Shown piece by piece: positions 1 to 14,500 of a DNA stretch of 64,000 nt. The DNA lies in contig NC_068939.1 of assembly GCF_016801865.2 (NCBI RefSeq), positions 4,354,382 through 4,418,381 of the forward strand. The letters are read 5' to 3'. This stretch comes from Culex pipiens pallens (Eukaryota; Arthropoda; Insecta; Diptera; Culicidae). The translations under genes were made by a program, and so were the position numbers. The notes beneath the pieces were generated by a model. That model saw nothing but the letters and a program-made list of their open reading frames with translations. It had not been told where the DNA came from and did not search any database. The stretch's first letter is position 1. Each line of letters starts with the position of its first letter.

Positions 1-741
1 ATTTTTCGTTTTAAATCAAATTTGCAATCGAAAAGTACTTTAGTAAAATTTTGATAAAGTGCACCGTTTTCAAGATAAATCCATATTTAGGTGAATTTTT
101 TGAAAATAGTCGCAGTTTTTCATTTTTTTAAATTAGTGCACATGTTTGCACACTTTTGGAAAAAATATTTTTGAAAAGCTGAGAAAATTCTCTATATTTT
201 GCTTCTTCGGACATTGTTGATACGATCTTTAGTTGCTGAGATATTGCAATGCAAAGGTTTAAAAACAGGAAAATTGATGTTTTCTAAGTCTCACCAAAAC
301 AGCCCACCATTTTTAAATGTCGAAAATTTCTGAAAAGTTGGCATTTTATGTCCTCTAAAACATATCAAAAAATAAAAAAAATTAAAAATAGTGTTTTTTT
401 GCAAATCAAGTTTTAGTGATAAAAAGTTAAACAAAAAAATAACCACCGTGTATCCGTGTATCATGTTTTTCCAGTGTAGTCCATAACTATACCTACAACT
501 TTGCCGAAGACACCAAATCGATCAAAAAATTCCTTCAAAAGATACAGATTTTTGAATTTTCACATATCATTTTTGTATGGACAGCTGCCAAATTTGTATG
601 GAAAATTATATGGACAAACTAATGATGCAAAATGGCTTCTTTGGGCATACCAAAGGCACCAAAAAAGTTTCAGTCGGATTAAAAAATACAAAAATTAAAA
701 TTGAAGAAAAAAGACCGATTTCGTAGAGAATTGCTCTTTTA
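1..741. repeat. AT-rich repeat family A, copy cut by the left edge
   Basis: This copy ends at the right in a terminus reading, on the minus strand, GAGCAATTCTCTACGAAATC. It is the inverted counterpart of 62133-63190. Shared internal landmarks include CTACAACTTTGCCGAAGACA and TTTGTATGGACAGCTGCC. The 65-codon open frame at 501-698 recurs in the other copy and is a by-product of the repeat. Related, more decayed copies lie at 6621-7400, 20161-20700, 24700-25980 and 51737-52140. No transposase is visible, so it is a non-autonomous element of unknown superfamily. Confidence 0.75.
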
Positions 742-2377
742 TTTTTTTATATTTTTTTTATTAATTTTTTTTTGAATTTTATTGTTATTGTAAATCAGAT
801 CCTCTCTAGTATCATTTTTTCCGAGGCGCTTCGCTGGTTTTTAACGACATCCAAAACAAGGTCATTTAGACTCGAAATTTTTAGACACTACTCAAAATAT
901 CTAAGCACACTACACTATTACATAGAAAAAAATTAATCGTGAAAGGTTGAAAATGTGGTTGGTTGACTATTACCTCTTTTTTGTGTGAAAAAATGTGTAA
1001 AAATGCAAAGCTGATGAAAGTCCACCAGAAAATGATGATTACCATAATTTTTTTTGTGAAGTTGAAAATAAACTTTCAAACTAAGAACCTTCTAAACAAC
1101 TGCTAAATTAGCTTAATCCACAAAAAAAAATCAGCGGGATTTACTAGTTTAATGAACTTTATTGAACTTTAAAATTCAAAAAATCAAAAAATTCGCGTGT
1201 TTGCAAAAACCTTACATTTTAGGGTTTTCTCTTTTCTGTGAACGAGTTTTTTTTTTCCTATAATAAAAGTTAAGTTTAAAAAGCTTAAAAAACGAAATTT
1301 CCCAACAGTCACAACAGCTTTTCCACGATTATCCAACGTTTATCATTCAACAGGAAATGATCCCGATCGAAAATCCTCCAATCATTACCACTTCTCATTA
1401 TAAGCAAAAAAACAAATGAAAATGGAATAATAAATTGCGAAATAATCAATGCTTGGACCGCTTGTTGAAACAAAAAAAATCAGTCAATTGATTTTTCCCG
1501 CCGCCACACTGATTGTTTTTTGCTCTCGTCGAGATATGGGTTAAAATTAATTGAAGTGTGTTTTTGTGTGTGTATCTGTGATTGTGGAACTTGATTGATT
1601 TTTTTTTAAATACACACTCGTTAAGTCTACCAATTTGGCGGGTTAAATCAACTGTTAACAAACACTAAGGAGTGATTTTTGGGGAAGGGGAAATCAACAA
1701 CGGTTGAAACACAGTAGGCTACGACATTTGTACTTTTGGCTGTACTCGAACTAACATGCGAAACTTATAAAAAGTTGAATTTCTATTCTAAAATCATCAA
1801 AGTAGGCTACTAGAGGGGTTGAGTGTGCATGAATTTGACTGGTGACGGTGTGTTTTTGTGTGAGTCTAATTTAATGCAGGTGATCACGTGGTGGTGAGTT
1901 CTACCAACTACTATTTTGCTTGGGGAACTTTTCAATAGGATCGTAGTAGGCCTGGGGAGTGTGTCGACGCCCAGGTGGGCGGTTCGATCATCAAAGCTTC
2001 TGTGCTTGGTTGTACTGCCACAGTAGGCCTAGACTATTGGCATGAATTTGATCAGCGAGTCGGGGTTTTTTTTTTGAAAATGAATGGGGAAGGTAGGGTC
2101 AAGCGGTCTAACTAGACTTTGAAATGTTTAGGAAGTTAAAAAGATTAAACTGAATTAATTAGTTTGGAAGTATAAATTATTGTTAGAAAATTTGCTTCAG
2201 CAATTTAGAAATAGAGAGAAATAGAAAAAGAGACAGTGTTAAAAGACTCGCGAGAGGAATTCGAACGCCACATGCAAGTTTCGTGAAATCGAAAATATTT
2301 TTAAAAATTATTTCAAAAGGGACAAAATTCCAAATAAGCGGAATCAAATGGGAGGAGGGGGGCAAAATGGCACTCAC
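742..2377. other. AT-rich SLO2 intron (left part), no gene seen
   Basis: This stretch follows the last SLO2 exon seen. It is mostly AT-rich with short homopolymers; 1850-2060 is a little richer in G. I found no further SLO2 exon, RNA gene or clear transposon end. Confidence 0.5.
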
Positions 2378-2575
2378 GCACGGCCAGTGTTGCCAGATCG
2401 GTACTACCACTGTCCAGGACAAAGTTCGCGGGGTGTTTGCCGGTGGCCCGCGGGGACCCGGGACTGTCGGAGTTGAGCGAGCCGAGGCTCGGACTGTGAG
2501 GCACGCGCACGCAAACCGATGGCACCGGGGCCATCGGCGAATGGTTGTCGTTGTTGTTATTGTTGTTTGATGATA
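2378..2575 (-). CDS. SLO2: SLO2 exon: low-complexity RCK1-RCK2 linker
   Basis: Read in the phase left by the preceding exon, it encodes ISSNNNNNNDNHSPMAPVPS, VCVRVPHSPSLGSLNSDSPG and a segment ending SGSTDLATLAV. It is rich in Asn, Ser and Pro, as expected for the disordered linker after RCK1. An acceptor CATTCAG and a strong donor GTGAGT (2377-2372) bound it. The linker is poorly conserved between phyla, so this exon rests on phase, splice sites and GC content rather than direct homology. RCK2 exons should lie left of the window. Confidence 0.8.
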
Positions 2576-5500
2576 CTGAATGACGGGATGGCAGAGAAAA
2601 AAAAAGAGTTTTTCGAAAGTTTTGTGAATGTTTGCTTTGATGGTCGGATTTGATTTAAAGTTATAATATTTTAAATGCTTTAAAAAAATGCTGATCCAAT
2701 TTGATCGTTCAAATTTTGAATGTGCAAAAAATGGCTTGAAGAGTAAAATTACAGAAAAAATATTCCATGATCAGCACAAAAAAGCAACACTCAACATCAT
2801 GTTCTGGGCGGAAAAAAACGGAAAACTTACATCGAAAGCAGAAAATATGTTACACGCTGCGGTGGAAAGGGGTGAATTTTGTGTTTGTTTCGTGTGGGTG
2901 TTTTTTCCTCGCCTAATTTTTCTCGATACATCATGAATATTTGGACACGTTTTTTGTTTGTTGAGGTGGTGAGGTTGGTTGGTTTCTTGTGTGAGTGACT
3001 ATAAAACAACATCTTCATAGCAGTAGCGGCACCATAAACGTGGGGAGCAGGGTGGGGTTCAACGGGGCAAAACGGGACACGGGTTTCCTATTCTTCTCGT
3101 TCGAGCGTTCACGGAACAACAATGGAACAACACACCCGAACACGTAAAAACAGAGCAGCGTTCAAGGGGTGGGGGGATAAAAAAACGTCCTTGCAAGGCC
3201 ACGTGGATCACATCCTAATGGGGGGAGGGACGGACATTTGACGGGGTGGAAAGGGTTGCAAACTTACTCTCTTTCGGTGGCTGGTCGGGGCTTTGGGTTT
3301 GATTTTGGTTCACCACAAAGGCCGAGTTTTCCTCCTTGGTGATGCTCATGTAGTAGCAGGTGTCGTCCTTTTTCATGATATGTCGAGGGCCCGGATTCAG
3401 CAGAATCGTCTCCTCGTAGAACTCTGGTAACTCGGCCGGCCGAACACCAACTAAGGCAACGCCGTACCTGAATTTATGGCAGACGACATTATTAGAATCG
3501 ATCGAAAAAAATAAAAACACTCTCAAAGTAAACTCACTTTCGGTGCGAATGAAAGCTGGCGTACGTGAAGCTCTTTCCCTCGTACTCGCCGAAGAACCGG
3601 CTGTCGCCGAGCACGATGTGGTAGATCTCGTTTCCGGAACACTTGCCGTACAGCCGGTGCCACTCCTCCGCCGACTGTTGGCCCTCTCTGTGGAGAAATT
3701 AATGATAGAAAATGATAGATTTTGGTCGTCTTGGTTTTTAGTAAGGTTTGATATAAATCTCTCTGTTAAATAAAAAAATTAAAATTTTGTAACAAAGTTG
3801 TATATGGGTCATTCCATCTCAACTGTGCACGAAAAAGTGCAAATTTGAAAATTACCCTCTCCGATCCTGCTCAAATTTGGCAGAGCTGTTGATACTATCA
3901 AAACATGCAAGAATCCCGAATTTCATCCAAATCGGACCACCCCCTCCATTTTTGTACCTCCCCAAAAAATCGACGTTTTGGCGATTTTTGACCAAACCTC
4001 CTAGTTTCAAACGACGATAACTCAGGAACCACTAATCTTAGAGGGTCGGTCTTAGACTCAATTTTGAAGGAAATCGGACGTAGAATCCATTTCCGTGATC
4101 AAAATTTTGATTAATTTATTTTGTCTACCTGTATTGCGCAATTGAAAACTTTAAACGACCGTATCTCAAAACACCCCAACTTATTTTTTTTATTTGACCT
4201 CACCATCGTGTTCCCCGGCCAATTTTACATAAGAATCACTTATCGACAGAAATGAATATGTTTCGTTCCAGAGATATCGAATTTTAAAGCTATGTGTTTC
4301 CGAGATTACCTACATCAGCTTCATTCGCCGCATCTGCTAGAAGCACACAGGCGGGCTGATCAATAACTGCTACCTGGTGTTCTGGGAGATGATTAATTTA
4401 ATTTATATTTTTATAATTTTACGCAACTATTTATTCAAATGGCTAATAGGGGAAATTCTGGTATGTTTGGCAGGTTAAGTCCTCGCTCCTAGTTTCGTCC
4501 AATTTGCTCATTTTCACTATTCAAACAACAAATTTTGCAAAACTTTTGATAGAAATTTGCTTGTTCACTTCTTATTGAGCTATTTATCACTCGATTTCAG
4601 TTGAAAACGCTTTTAATCAGCTGTAATTGAATGCCAAAGCGCTGATATGGTAACATTAGAGAAACGCTGGAATTAGATGCTGTTCCCCTACCTTGATCAA
4701 TCTATTTGTGTGAAAGGAATATTAATTGGGTTATTTTACGTGTTGCTAACCGTTTTAAAGTACCTCCGAGGCCATATGACTAGGGCCTTCATCATGGGCG
4801 GTAGCAAAATAGTGCCATTCAGCAAAAACCCCAAAACCTGCTTTATTATTATTATTATTATAGTTAATTATTGACACTTTACCATAATTTGGCAAATCCG
4901 ATTTATGGTTTAAAAGAAATCAATTTTTATATTGTGAGCCAGCTCCATTTGATTCAAAGAATCCAAGAATGATGTAAGAAAAAAATACTGTTGTTCGGAC
5001 GGTGTCGAAATCATCGCAACTAAATTTGGGGAATTAGCCGCTTTTCAGCAGATCAAACTTTGTGATTTTCTTAAATTTTTCAGTTTTATACTTTCCAGAA
5101 ATCCTTTTCCTACTCGTTGTGATCGTCCTTCACTAGAGTAAAACGTATCAACAAATTTTATTAATTTTAGTTCATATTTCTTACTCAGTAATGTATCGTG
5201 CACTTATTGTTCAGTGTTACTAACAAGATTAATTGCATTTTCCTGCTCGCTCCGTCGGAATCCAATTCTGCCCTTTACTGTGTGTCGTTATTGCTCTGTC
5301 CTGTGGGTTAGCACAGAAATTCATTTCATTCATTTTTTTTTGAACAGATAAACATTCGCGATTAAACTCCAGTTTCCTACAGTGTTACACAGTTAATTTT
5401 TGCCCAATTTGATAAAGATTATTTATGATGAAATATTATTTCAATAAATGGCCAGGTAGCAGTTATTGATCAGCCCGCCTGTGTGCTTCTAGCAGATGCG

Positions 5501-8500
5501 GCGAATGAAGCTGATGTAGGTAATCTCGGAAACACATAGCTTTAAAATTCGATATCTCTGGAACGAAACATATTCATTTCTGTCGATAAGTGATTCTTAT
5601 GTAAAATTGGCCGGGGAACACGATGGTGAGGTCAAATAAAAAAAATAAGTTGGGGTGTTTTGAGATACGGCCGTTCAAAGTTTTCAATTGCGCAATACAG
5701 GTAGACAAAATAAATTAATCAAAATTTTGATCACGGAAATGGATTCTACGTCCAATTTCCTTCAAAATTGAGTATGAGACCGACCCTCTAAGATTTGTGG
5801 TTCCTGAGTTATCGTCGTTTGAAACTAGGAGGTTTGGTCAAAAATCGCCAAAAAGTCGATTTTTTGGGGAGGTACAAAAATGGAGGGGGTGGTCCGATTT
5901 GGATGAAATTCGGGATTCTTGCATGTTTTGATAGTATCAACAGCCCTGCCAAATTTGAGCAGGATCGGAGAGGGTAATATTCAAATGCTGTTCCGCTTCA
6001 GATGGAATGACCCATATATAATTTTAAAAGTTATTTTAAAAACATTAAAGGATTTCAAATATTCAGTATGAGTTTTTTGGTTTAAAAGATTCAATGTTTC
6101 GTTCCCAAGCGTAAATTTCACTGTTTGTTGCTTCCTCTGATTTTTCACCTTCACTGAATTTATTTACACTCAATTCCCGGTGGTTGGTCATTTTTTCGTT
6201 TGACACTTTTTTAGTTTGTACCCCGTTGGTTGGTCAAAGTCAAACTAAAAAGTGACGAACTGTCACTTTTTACACGGCGCTCACGCACACTATCAAAACA
6301 AACGTTTGATAGTGTGTGTGAACTCCGTGTAAAAGGGGTGTCACACTAAAAAGTGACCCCGTTCGTTTGACAACAGTTGGTGTCAAACCATCGGGGTTTG
6401 AGTGTATTGGAAAAAAAGTTTTTTTTCAACTCTGTTGGCAAAGTTAAAAAATATGAAACTGCAAAAATGTTATTTTAAATTCAAGTTTTATTTGTTTGTT
6501 TAATCTGTGCTCCAGTTCAAGGTTTAAACTTGAAAAAAAAAAACTGTTGGATCCAAATCATTTTTTTATGGCTTAGAGTGCTCGGATTTGATTCAAATGT
6601 ACTTTAATAAGTCTCTACTGAGCAATTCTATACCAAAACCGGAAATAGATTTTATTTGTATTTTTTGATTTGGCTCAAACTTTGTGGGGGCCTTTCCTAT
6701 GACCAAAGAAGCTATTTTGAGTTACCCATACAAGTCTTACAATTTTGGAAGCTGTCCATACAAAAATGGTACGTAAACATTCAAACATCTTTAATTTTTT
6801 AACTTTTTTACAGATTTTTTGATAAAGGGCTCCGTTTTCGATATATAGCCACCGAAAGTTTGATTTTAGCGAAATATTTGCAGTTTTTCGATTTTTCAAC
6901 GTACCATGACCATGAGTGACCATTTCTAAATATTTTTTTTTATTCTGTAAATTTTCTATAAAATTGTCTAAGAGACATTGAAGGTTGGACCTCTGGATGC
7001 TGAGATATAGTGGCTTAAGGGTGCAAAGCAACCAATGAAGTTGTTGTCTTCTTATTCCAAGATGGTCAAACTTACGGACCCAATCCTGCAACAATCTGAT
7101 TGTAAAACTAGGCAAATTTGGTAAATCGCTTTGTAGACAGTACCTCAGGGGATGAATAAAAAAATATATCGATAGTTCCCATAGTTTTGAATGTACTAAA
7201 ATATATGTAACAAAAATCTTAGTGGAAAAGCTCTGGTTAATGTGCACCGTTAAAGAAATAGAAACAGGAAAATTGAAGTTTTCGACCCACCATTTTCTAA
7301 TTTCAATATTTCAGCAATAATGTTCCGATTTTCAATGTTAAAACATGAAACATTCGTGAAATTTTGTGATCTTTTCGAAAACAATATTTTTAAAAAATTG
7401 AGTTAAGCTTAACATTAAATATTACGCCCTTTTAAAATGTTAGTTTTGAATCATGGTTATTTTCCTCGCAAATGTTGGACTTTGTCAAAATTTCTTTTGA
7501 GTACTTTTTAAATTCAAATCTAAAAATAAAGCTTACAATTTTTTTACCATTTTTGAAGTTTAAAAAAAATGTCCCCTTGAAAATTGGCAACACTGCCAAT
7601 AATGATTACCCTTAAGCCTGATCTACAATGGCAAATCGCTGAATGTTGCGTCTGTCACTTTTGCCCCAGTTTACTTCGACGTCAGGCAGGGATCGTATCA
7701 ATCGATGGTCGATACTCGACTGTCATTTGGATCAAATTGATTATTGTTATCGCAAACGTTTGCTTAAGTTTGATTGTAGATAAAGATTTTCTGGGGTTTA
7801 GCTCAAAAGTTGTATTTTAGATCCGAAAAAGAAAAAATATGAAAAAATAAACATACATACTCTCTCATTGTCGATATTGAAGGGTCCCTCGAGACCAGGA
7901 GATATCAAATTATAGAACGAATAATCAAAGCAATCTATTTGAAGAGATTGTTTTTTTTGACAGCTGCAATATTGATATAGAGAAGATTGACAGCCAGAGA
8001 GTCCACTTTATCTCAAAAGCCGTAATTTTGCGCATAAATTGGGTTATTTTTTATGAGTGTAAAATGGAAGACACTCACAAAGTTTCTGGGAGAGTTGCTC
8101 ATACGCCCCCTTTCTTTATTCATTCATATTCGACTACCTATCAAAATTATACTAGTGTAATCTTAAATTAGGTAAATGTATTTTATTTTTCGTGGGATTT
8201 GAATAATTCTGGTGAATCTTTTCTGTTTCACAGCTGTATTTATAAAGTGAGTGTACACTGTTGTAAAAAACTCAAACTTATAGATTTTTGACTTTTAAGT
8301 GCACTTAAAACTGTTTAGACTGCAATCCTGAATCGCTCCTTTTGACGGTAACAAAGTCAAGATTTCGAAATAATTATTTTTTATTTACAGAAATGTAGTT
8401 CTGATGAAGAAATGTCCGAATTAGAAATATTACTGCACAACGCAACCCAAGCTGGCGATCTCGACGCTATAGAAGCTCTCCTGAAGCAGGGTGCCACAAT

Positions 8501-11500
8501 TGATTCAATGAGCCGTGGTAGAACCCCCCTAATGATAGCGGCCGTCAAAGGGTACACAGAAATTGTTCAATTTCTTCTGAAAAACAACGCCAACGTGAAC
8601 GCTCGTGCCCAATTCGACGACTCGACGGCGCTGCATTCAGCAGCCCAGGTTGGCCACTTGGAAGTTGTGAAAGCTCTACTTTCCAGCGGTGCCACAGTTG
8701 ATGCCGCCACGAAAAACGACAACATGACTCCACTCATGCTGGCAACACGGTTCAGGCATAAAGCTGTGGCAAAGTTGCTACTTAAGAGTGGTGCCAACCT
8801 TAACGCCAGTACAACTCCCCAAGCTATGACGCCACTGCACTTTGCCGTACAAAGTGCAAAGGTGGAAATGATTGCCATGCTGGTGGAGGCCGGTGCCACA
8901 GTTGATGCCACAACGCATGACACTGGCACGACGCCGCTAATGTTGGCCGCGTGGATGGGTTACGCGTCAATGGTTAAAGTTTTGCTCAAAAGCGGTGCCA
9001 ACTGCGATGTGAGAACGACGGCGTTGCGACTGGCAGTGAGGCAGAATCATTCGAAAACTGTGGCGTTGCTGGTTGAAATGACGGCTGATAGTGTTGCCAA
9101 ATAAAACAATTAAGATTAAACAAGATTGTTTTTTTATTTATGTTTATACGTTTATTTAAAGAGCAAAAATAATAAAATAAATCGCAGAGGTAGGACAAAA
9201 CAAGCAAAGAGTTACATCATGCTCAATTATATTTAGAACTCCAAGCATCTGCAGTGGATTGCTTGGATGCTGAAAATAGAATCCAACCACCGCAAGATGT
9301 CCATGGCCTTCTTGAACCAACAATTGTAACATCGTCTTGGCTTGTTTCATTACCACAGACAAAACCAGAGAGCCCTGTGAAGTGTGCCGTAACAACACCT
9401 GGTTCCCAAGGGGGTGACAACTCCTCGCTACAGCCCAGAAGAGATTACCTCATCGTTGTCATATCTCGTCAGCAGTTTTTTTTTTGTGTAGCTGTTGTTT
9501 TTGTTAGTAGTTGCAAAAATATCCCCATATAGTTTGTGGATAGGATACTTACTGTCCCCTTGACGTGTGCAGCAGGAGCGTCACCAGCGTACTCGCCCCG
9601 GGACACGTGCAGTTGTTCGCTAACAACGCGTATTTGAACTCGTCCTCGCAGACAACGTGCTCGGCAAATTTGACGTGCAGCTTGTTCTCGGGCCTGGTTG
9701 GGAAACAAACGAATCACGAAAAAAAAGTTACTAATTAACCACAAAAACATGCTTGTTTAAAGTGAAAAAAAGACTTTAATAAAAAAAAAAATTAAAAGTA
9801 GAAAGGTCACCCGCGCACTCACCGGAAGATCTGCACGTACTGGGGGATGTTCGGGGCAAAGTCCTTGACCGCCCAGGAGCGCAGGATCGTGTGCTCGTCG
9901 GCGGCCGTTTTGTCCGCGTAGTTGCGCGCCGCCAGGATGAAGCACGCTTCCGCCTCCGCCATCCGGGCCCGGGCCAGGTCACCGTCCTTCAGGCAGGAGC
10001 CCTGTGTGTGTGTGAGAGCAGGCAAAAGAGAAAGGAAGGAAGCGGGAAGAGAAAAAAAAGTGGGAAATAATTAGACAACATTCACTCTAGATCGGCCTTT
10101 TAACACAATTAGGTTGGGCTATATTAAGGTATTTTTTTTGGGAGTGGAGGCAGGAGCGGAAATTACAGCGTTATTTGATGTTGAAGAATTTAAGGAACTT
10201 CGACAGGATTTTATTTTATCTCTGAGATGGTGATTGCTCTAATTGAGAGCCGGGCAAGATTCAAAGAAAATCAATTATATTTTTTTGTTTTCAAAGCACT
10301 ACACTTCTGGCCTTTCTCATTTAAGTTGAATGAGCAAATAAAATAGACAAATTAATAAAAATTTGGCTCAAATTTAAATCTGAGATGGAAAATTCATGCA
10401 AAAGTAAAACTCTACAAAAAACCCTTATTATCTTTAACTTTTTTTTCGCGGAAAGATAAATTTCAAGAAACAACTTTTTTTCATATTTATGAAAACTGTA
10501 GTGAATTTTCTCAGGTTTTCTTGTTGGTTTAAGAAAGGACATACACGGACTTTATATGAAAAAAAAAAATATACTAACTTTTAATAAAAATTAACCCGCA
10601 TGGCTTTTAATTAAAAATGGTTGATTTTATTTAAAAAAATGCATTTCAATTGAATATTTGATTTGAGTTTTTATAAATAATAATTGATTAAAAAAAATAT
10701 AGTTTTTCCAAAAATAATAATATCTAAGTGAAACTAAATTTGTCCTTTTTATCGGGTGCGGGACATTTCACCGAATTAAAAAAAAAACGGTTTGAGAATA
10801 CTTCTGTGAGTTTTTGCATTCTTTCAAACATGAATCGTTCTTTGTTTTAGCTTTTGGTAATTTTGGTGTTTTTATATTTTTGTTTACCTTTAATTTTAAT
10901 CTTTTTTTTAGCTCAGCGAATTGTCCATTCGGCGAAACGTACCAGATCCCTTTTTTTCAAGGGGTTCAAAATGTAAATATTTTGGTTCTCTTACACACAT
11001 CAAAATAAAAAAAATCTAGAGTTTTTTTTTTAATAGAAACACAATAGCTTATAGGACCTTTTTGAAAAAAAAAACTCTAGAAATGATTCATGGGATTTTA
11101 TTGTTGTTGAAAAAGGCAGCAGCTAAACTTTATTTTTTAAGTGTAACTTTTTTTTGAATTGTCCTCATCAGCATCTACTACTTTGTTGAAGAAATCAATC
11201 GATAAAAAAACAAGCAAATGATGCGAAATGCTTTTTTTGGGCAAAGGAAAGCCCCTTAGAAAAGTTTCAGCCGAAAAAAAACTAACATTTCACGAAATTG
11301 GCTCACCATTAGTTTTCAGTACAATTAAAAAGGTTCTTTTTTTTATTTTTTTGCAAAATTAATTTTCGTTTTTTTTATGATCTGGATGAAACTTTGTATA
11401 ATACTTTTTCTATGACCAAAGAAGACAACTTTTGTTCGACACACAAGAAAAAAAATATTGCGCAAAATAACCATTTTTTAAAAATCTCGTTTTTGTATAT

Positions 11501-14500
11501 GGGTCATTCCATCTCAACTGTGCACGAAAAAGTGCAAATTTGAAAATTACCCTCTCCGATCCTGCTCAAATTTGGCAGGGCTGTTGATACTATCGAAACA
11601 TGCAAGAATCCCGAATTTCATCCAAATCGGACCACCCCCTCCATTTTTGTACCTCCCCAAAACATCGACTTTTTGGCGATTTTTGAGCAAAACCCCTATT
11701 TTCAAACGGCGATAGCTCAGGAACCACAAATCTTAGAAGGTAGGTCTTAGACTCAATTTTGAAGGAAATTGGACGTAGAATCCATTTCCGTGATCAAAAT
11801 TTTGATTAATTTATTTTTTCTACCTGCATTGCGCAATTGAAAACTTTAAACGGCCGTATCTCAAAACACCCCATTTTATTTTTTTGATTTGACCTCACCA
11901 TCGTATTCCCCGTCCAATTTTACATAAGAATCACTTATCGACAGAAATGAATATGTTTCGTTCCAGAGATATCGAATTTTAATGTTTTGATTTTTTGAGA
12001 TTACCTACATCAGCTTCATTCGCCGCATCTGCTGGAAGCACACAGGCGGGCTGATCAATAACTGCTACCTGATCATTTATTGAAATAATAATTCATCATA
12101 AATAATCTATATCACTTTGAGCAAAAATTAACTGTATAACTGTAGGAAACAGGAGTTTAATCGCAAATGTTTATCTGCTCAAAAAAAATTAAGTGAATTT
12201 CTGTGCTAACTCACACGACAGAGCAATAACGACACACAGTAAAGGGCAGAATTGGATTACGACGGAGCGTGCAGGAAAATGCAATTGATCTTGTAAGTAA
12301 CACTGAACAATAAGTGCACGATACATTATTGAGTAAAAAAATATGAATTAAAATTAATAAAATTTGTTGATACGTTGTATTCTAGTGAAGGACGATCACA
12401 AGGAGTAGGAAAAGGATTTCTGGAAAGTATAAAAATGAAAAATGTTAGAAAATTACAAAGTTTGATCTGCTGCGTAGCGGCTTATTCCGCAAATAAAGTT
12501 GCGATGACTTCGACACCATCAGAACAACAATGTTTTTTTTTTCTTCTATCATTCTTGGATTCTTGGAACACAATACGGCTGCTGTCCACACGTATAAATA
12601 TTTTGTTAATTAAATGTACCGTGACCAAAATCATCTTTTAATCAAATGGAGCTGGCTCACAATATAAAAATCGATTTAATATGATCAAACTTTTAATCCA
12701 TAAATCAGATTTTGGGTTTTTTGCTAAATCGTCAGTTGTGTGCTATCTTGTGACAACGACCATTTAGTACTATTCGAGAAAATCGATTTAAAAGTTTGAC
12801 GATAAATATTTTCAAAATTATGAATGATAGAGTCAAACTTTTTGTAGCAATCGGTTCGTATACTATCGCTAAACAATCGCTCCAAGTTTGGTTAAACCAG
12901 TTTTTTTTTTTTTTTTTTAATATATATTTATTTTGATTTTCTCTTCCATGTACATTCATTCAGTTAAAATATTATTGAGTGTCCAATCACAATCGATGAC
13001 TTTTCACCTCAATTTTAAATACTAGCAACTTTCATTTATTCATGAAATATTTAGCTTTCGCTATTCAGTGATTTCAAATGTAGGAGGTCCTACATGTACA
13101 AAAGGGAAAAGGGATACCTTAAAACTAACTTATAAACTATATAAAGAGCGGATCAATGCAGCTGAAGACTGCAATGATTTTTGTCGAAATGCATCAATTA
13201 TCTTATTGGACATAACATCCAAAGTGTCAACTTCGGCTAATTGATGAAGTTCACTGGTGCTGAACCAGGGAGGAAGTTTCAGAATCATTTTCAGAATTTT
13301 GTTCTGAATCCTCTGAAGTTTTTTCTTCCTGGTTAAGCAACAGCTTGTCCAGATCGGCACAGCATAAAGCATGGCAGGTCTGAAAATTTGTTTATAAATT
13401 AACAGTTTATTCTTGAGACAAAGTCTAGAGTTCCTGTTTATAAGTGGATACAAACATTTAATATATTTGTTACATTTAACCTGGATACTTTCAATGTGAT
13501 CCTTGTAAGTCAGGTTTTTGTCAAAAGCAAGTCCAAGATATTTCACTTTATCCTCCCACTTTAAATTTACCTCATTCATCTTTATAATGTGATGACTTTT
13601 TGGTTTAAGAAAATCAGCCCTTGGTTTGTGAGGGAAAATAATAAGTTGAGTTTTTGCAGCATTTGGAGTAATTTTCCATTCTTTCAAATAAGAATTGAAA
13701 ATATCCAAGCTTTTTTGTAATCTTCTTGTGATGACACGAAGGCTTCTACCTTTGGCGGAGATGCTTGTATCATCAGCAAAAAGTGATTTCTGACATCCTG
13801 GGGGCAAATCCGGCAAGTCAGAAGTAAAAATATTGTATAAAATTGGACCCAAAATGCTTCCTTGAGGGACGCCGGCACGTACAGGTAGTTGATCAGATTT
13901 GCTATTCTGATAACATACCTGCAGAGTACGATCCGTCAAATAATTTTGAATAATTTTCACGATATAAATCGGAAAATTAAACCTTTTTAATTTCGCAATC
14001 AAACCTTTATGCCAAACACTGTCAAATGCTTTTTCTATGTCTAGAAGAGCAGCGCCAGTAGAATAGCCCTCAGATTTGTTGCTTTGAATCAAATTTGAAA
14101 CTCTCAACAACTGATGAGTAGTTGAATGCCCAAGGCGAAATCCAAACTGCTCATCAGCAAAAATTGAATTTTCATTAATGTGTGTCATCATTCTATTAAG
14201 AATTATTCTTTCGAATAATTTACTAATAATTGGTTAAACCAGTTAAAAGATACAATACATTATGTAAACAAAAATCTGAAAAGCACGTGTCACAAGTGTG
14301 TTTTGAAAGTAAAATTGTACTACGTGTCACAAGTGTGCACAGTATTCCCATACAAACTAAAATAAGCTTAAATCAATAGTTTAACCGACTTAATCAGTAT
14401 ATTTTCAAAAACAAAACATTGCATTGCCTTTAGAAAATGTGTATCAACATAAATTTGTGAAAAACAAGAGAAATTTTCCACATTTTCCAACAACATGTAT

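Noticed and set aside
6675..7247. 190-codon frame on the minus strand
   Set aside because: It lies inside a family A repeat copy, and its blocks recur in other copies where the frame is broken.
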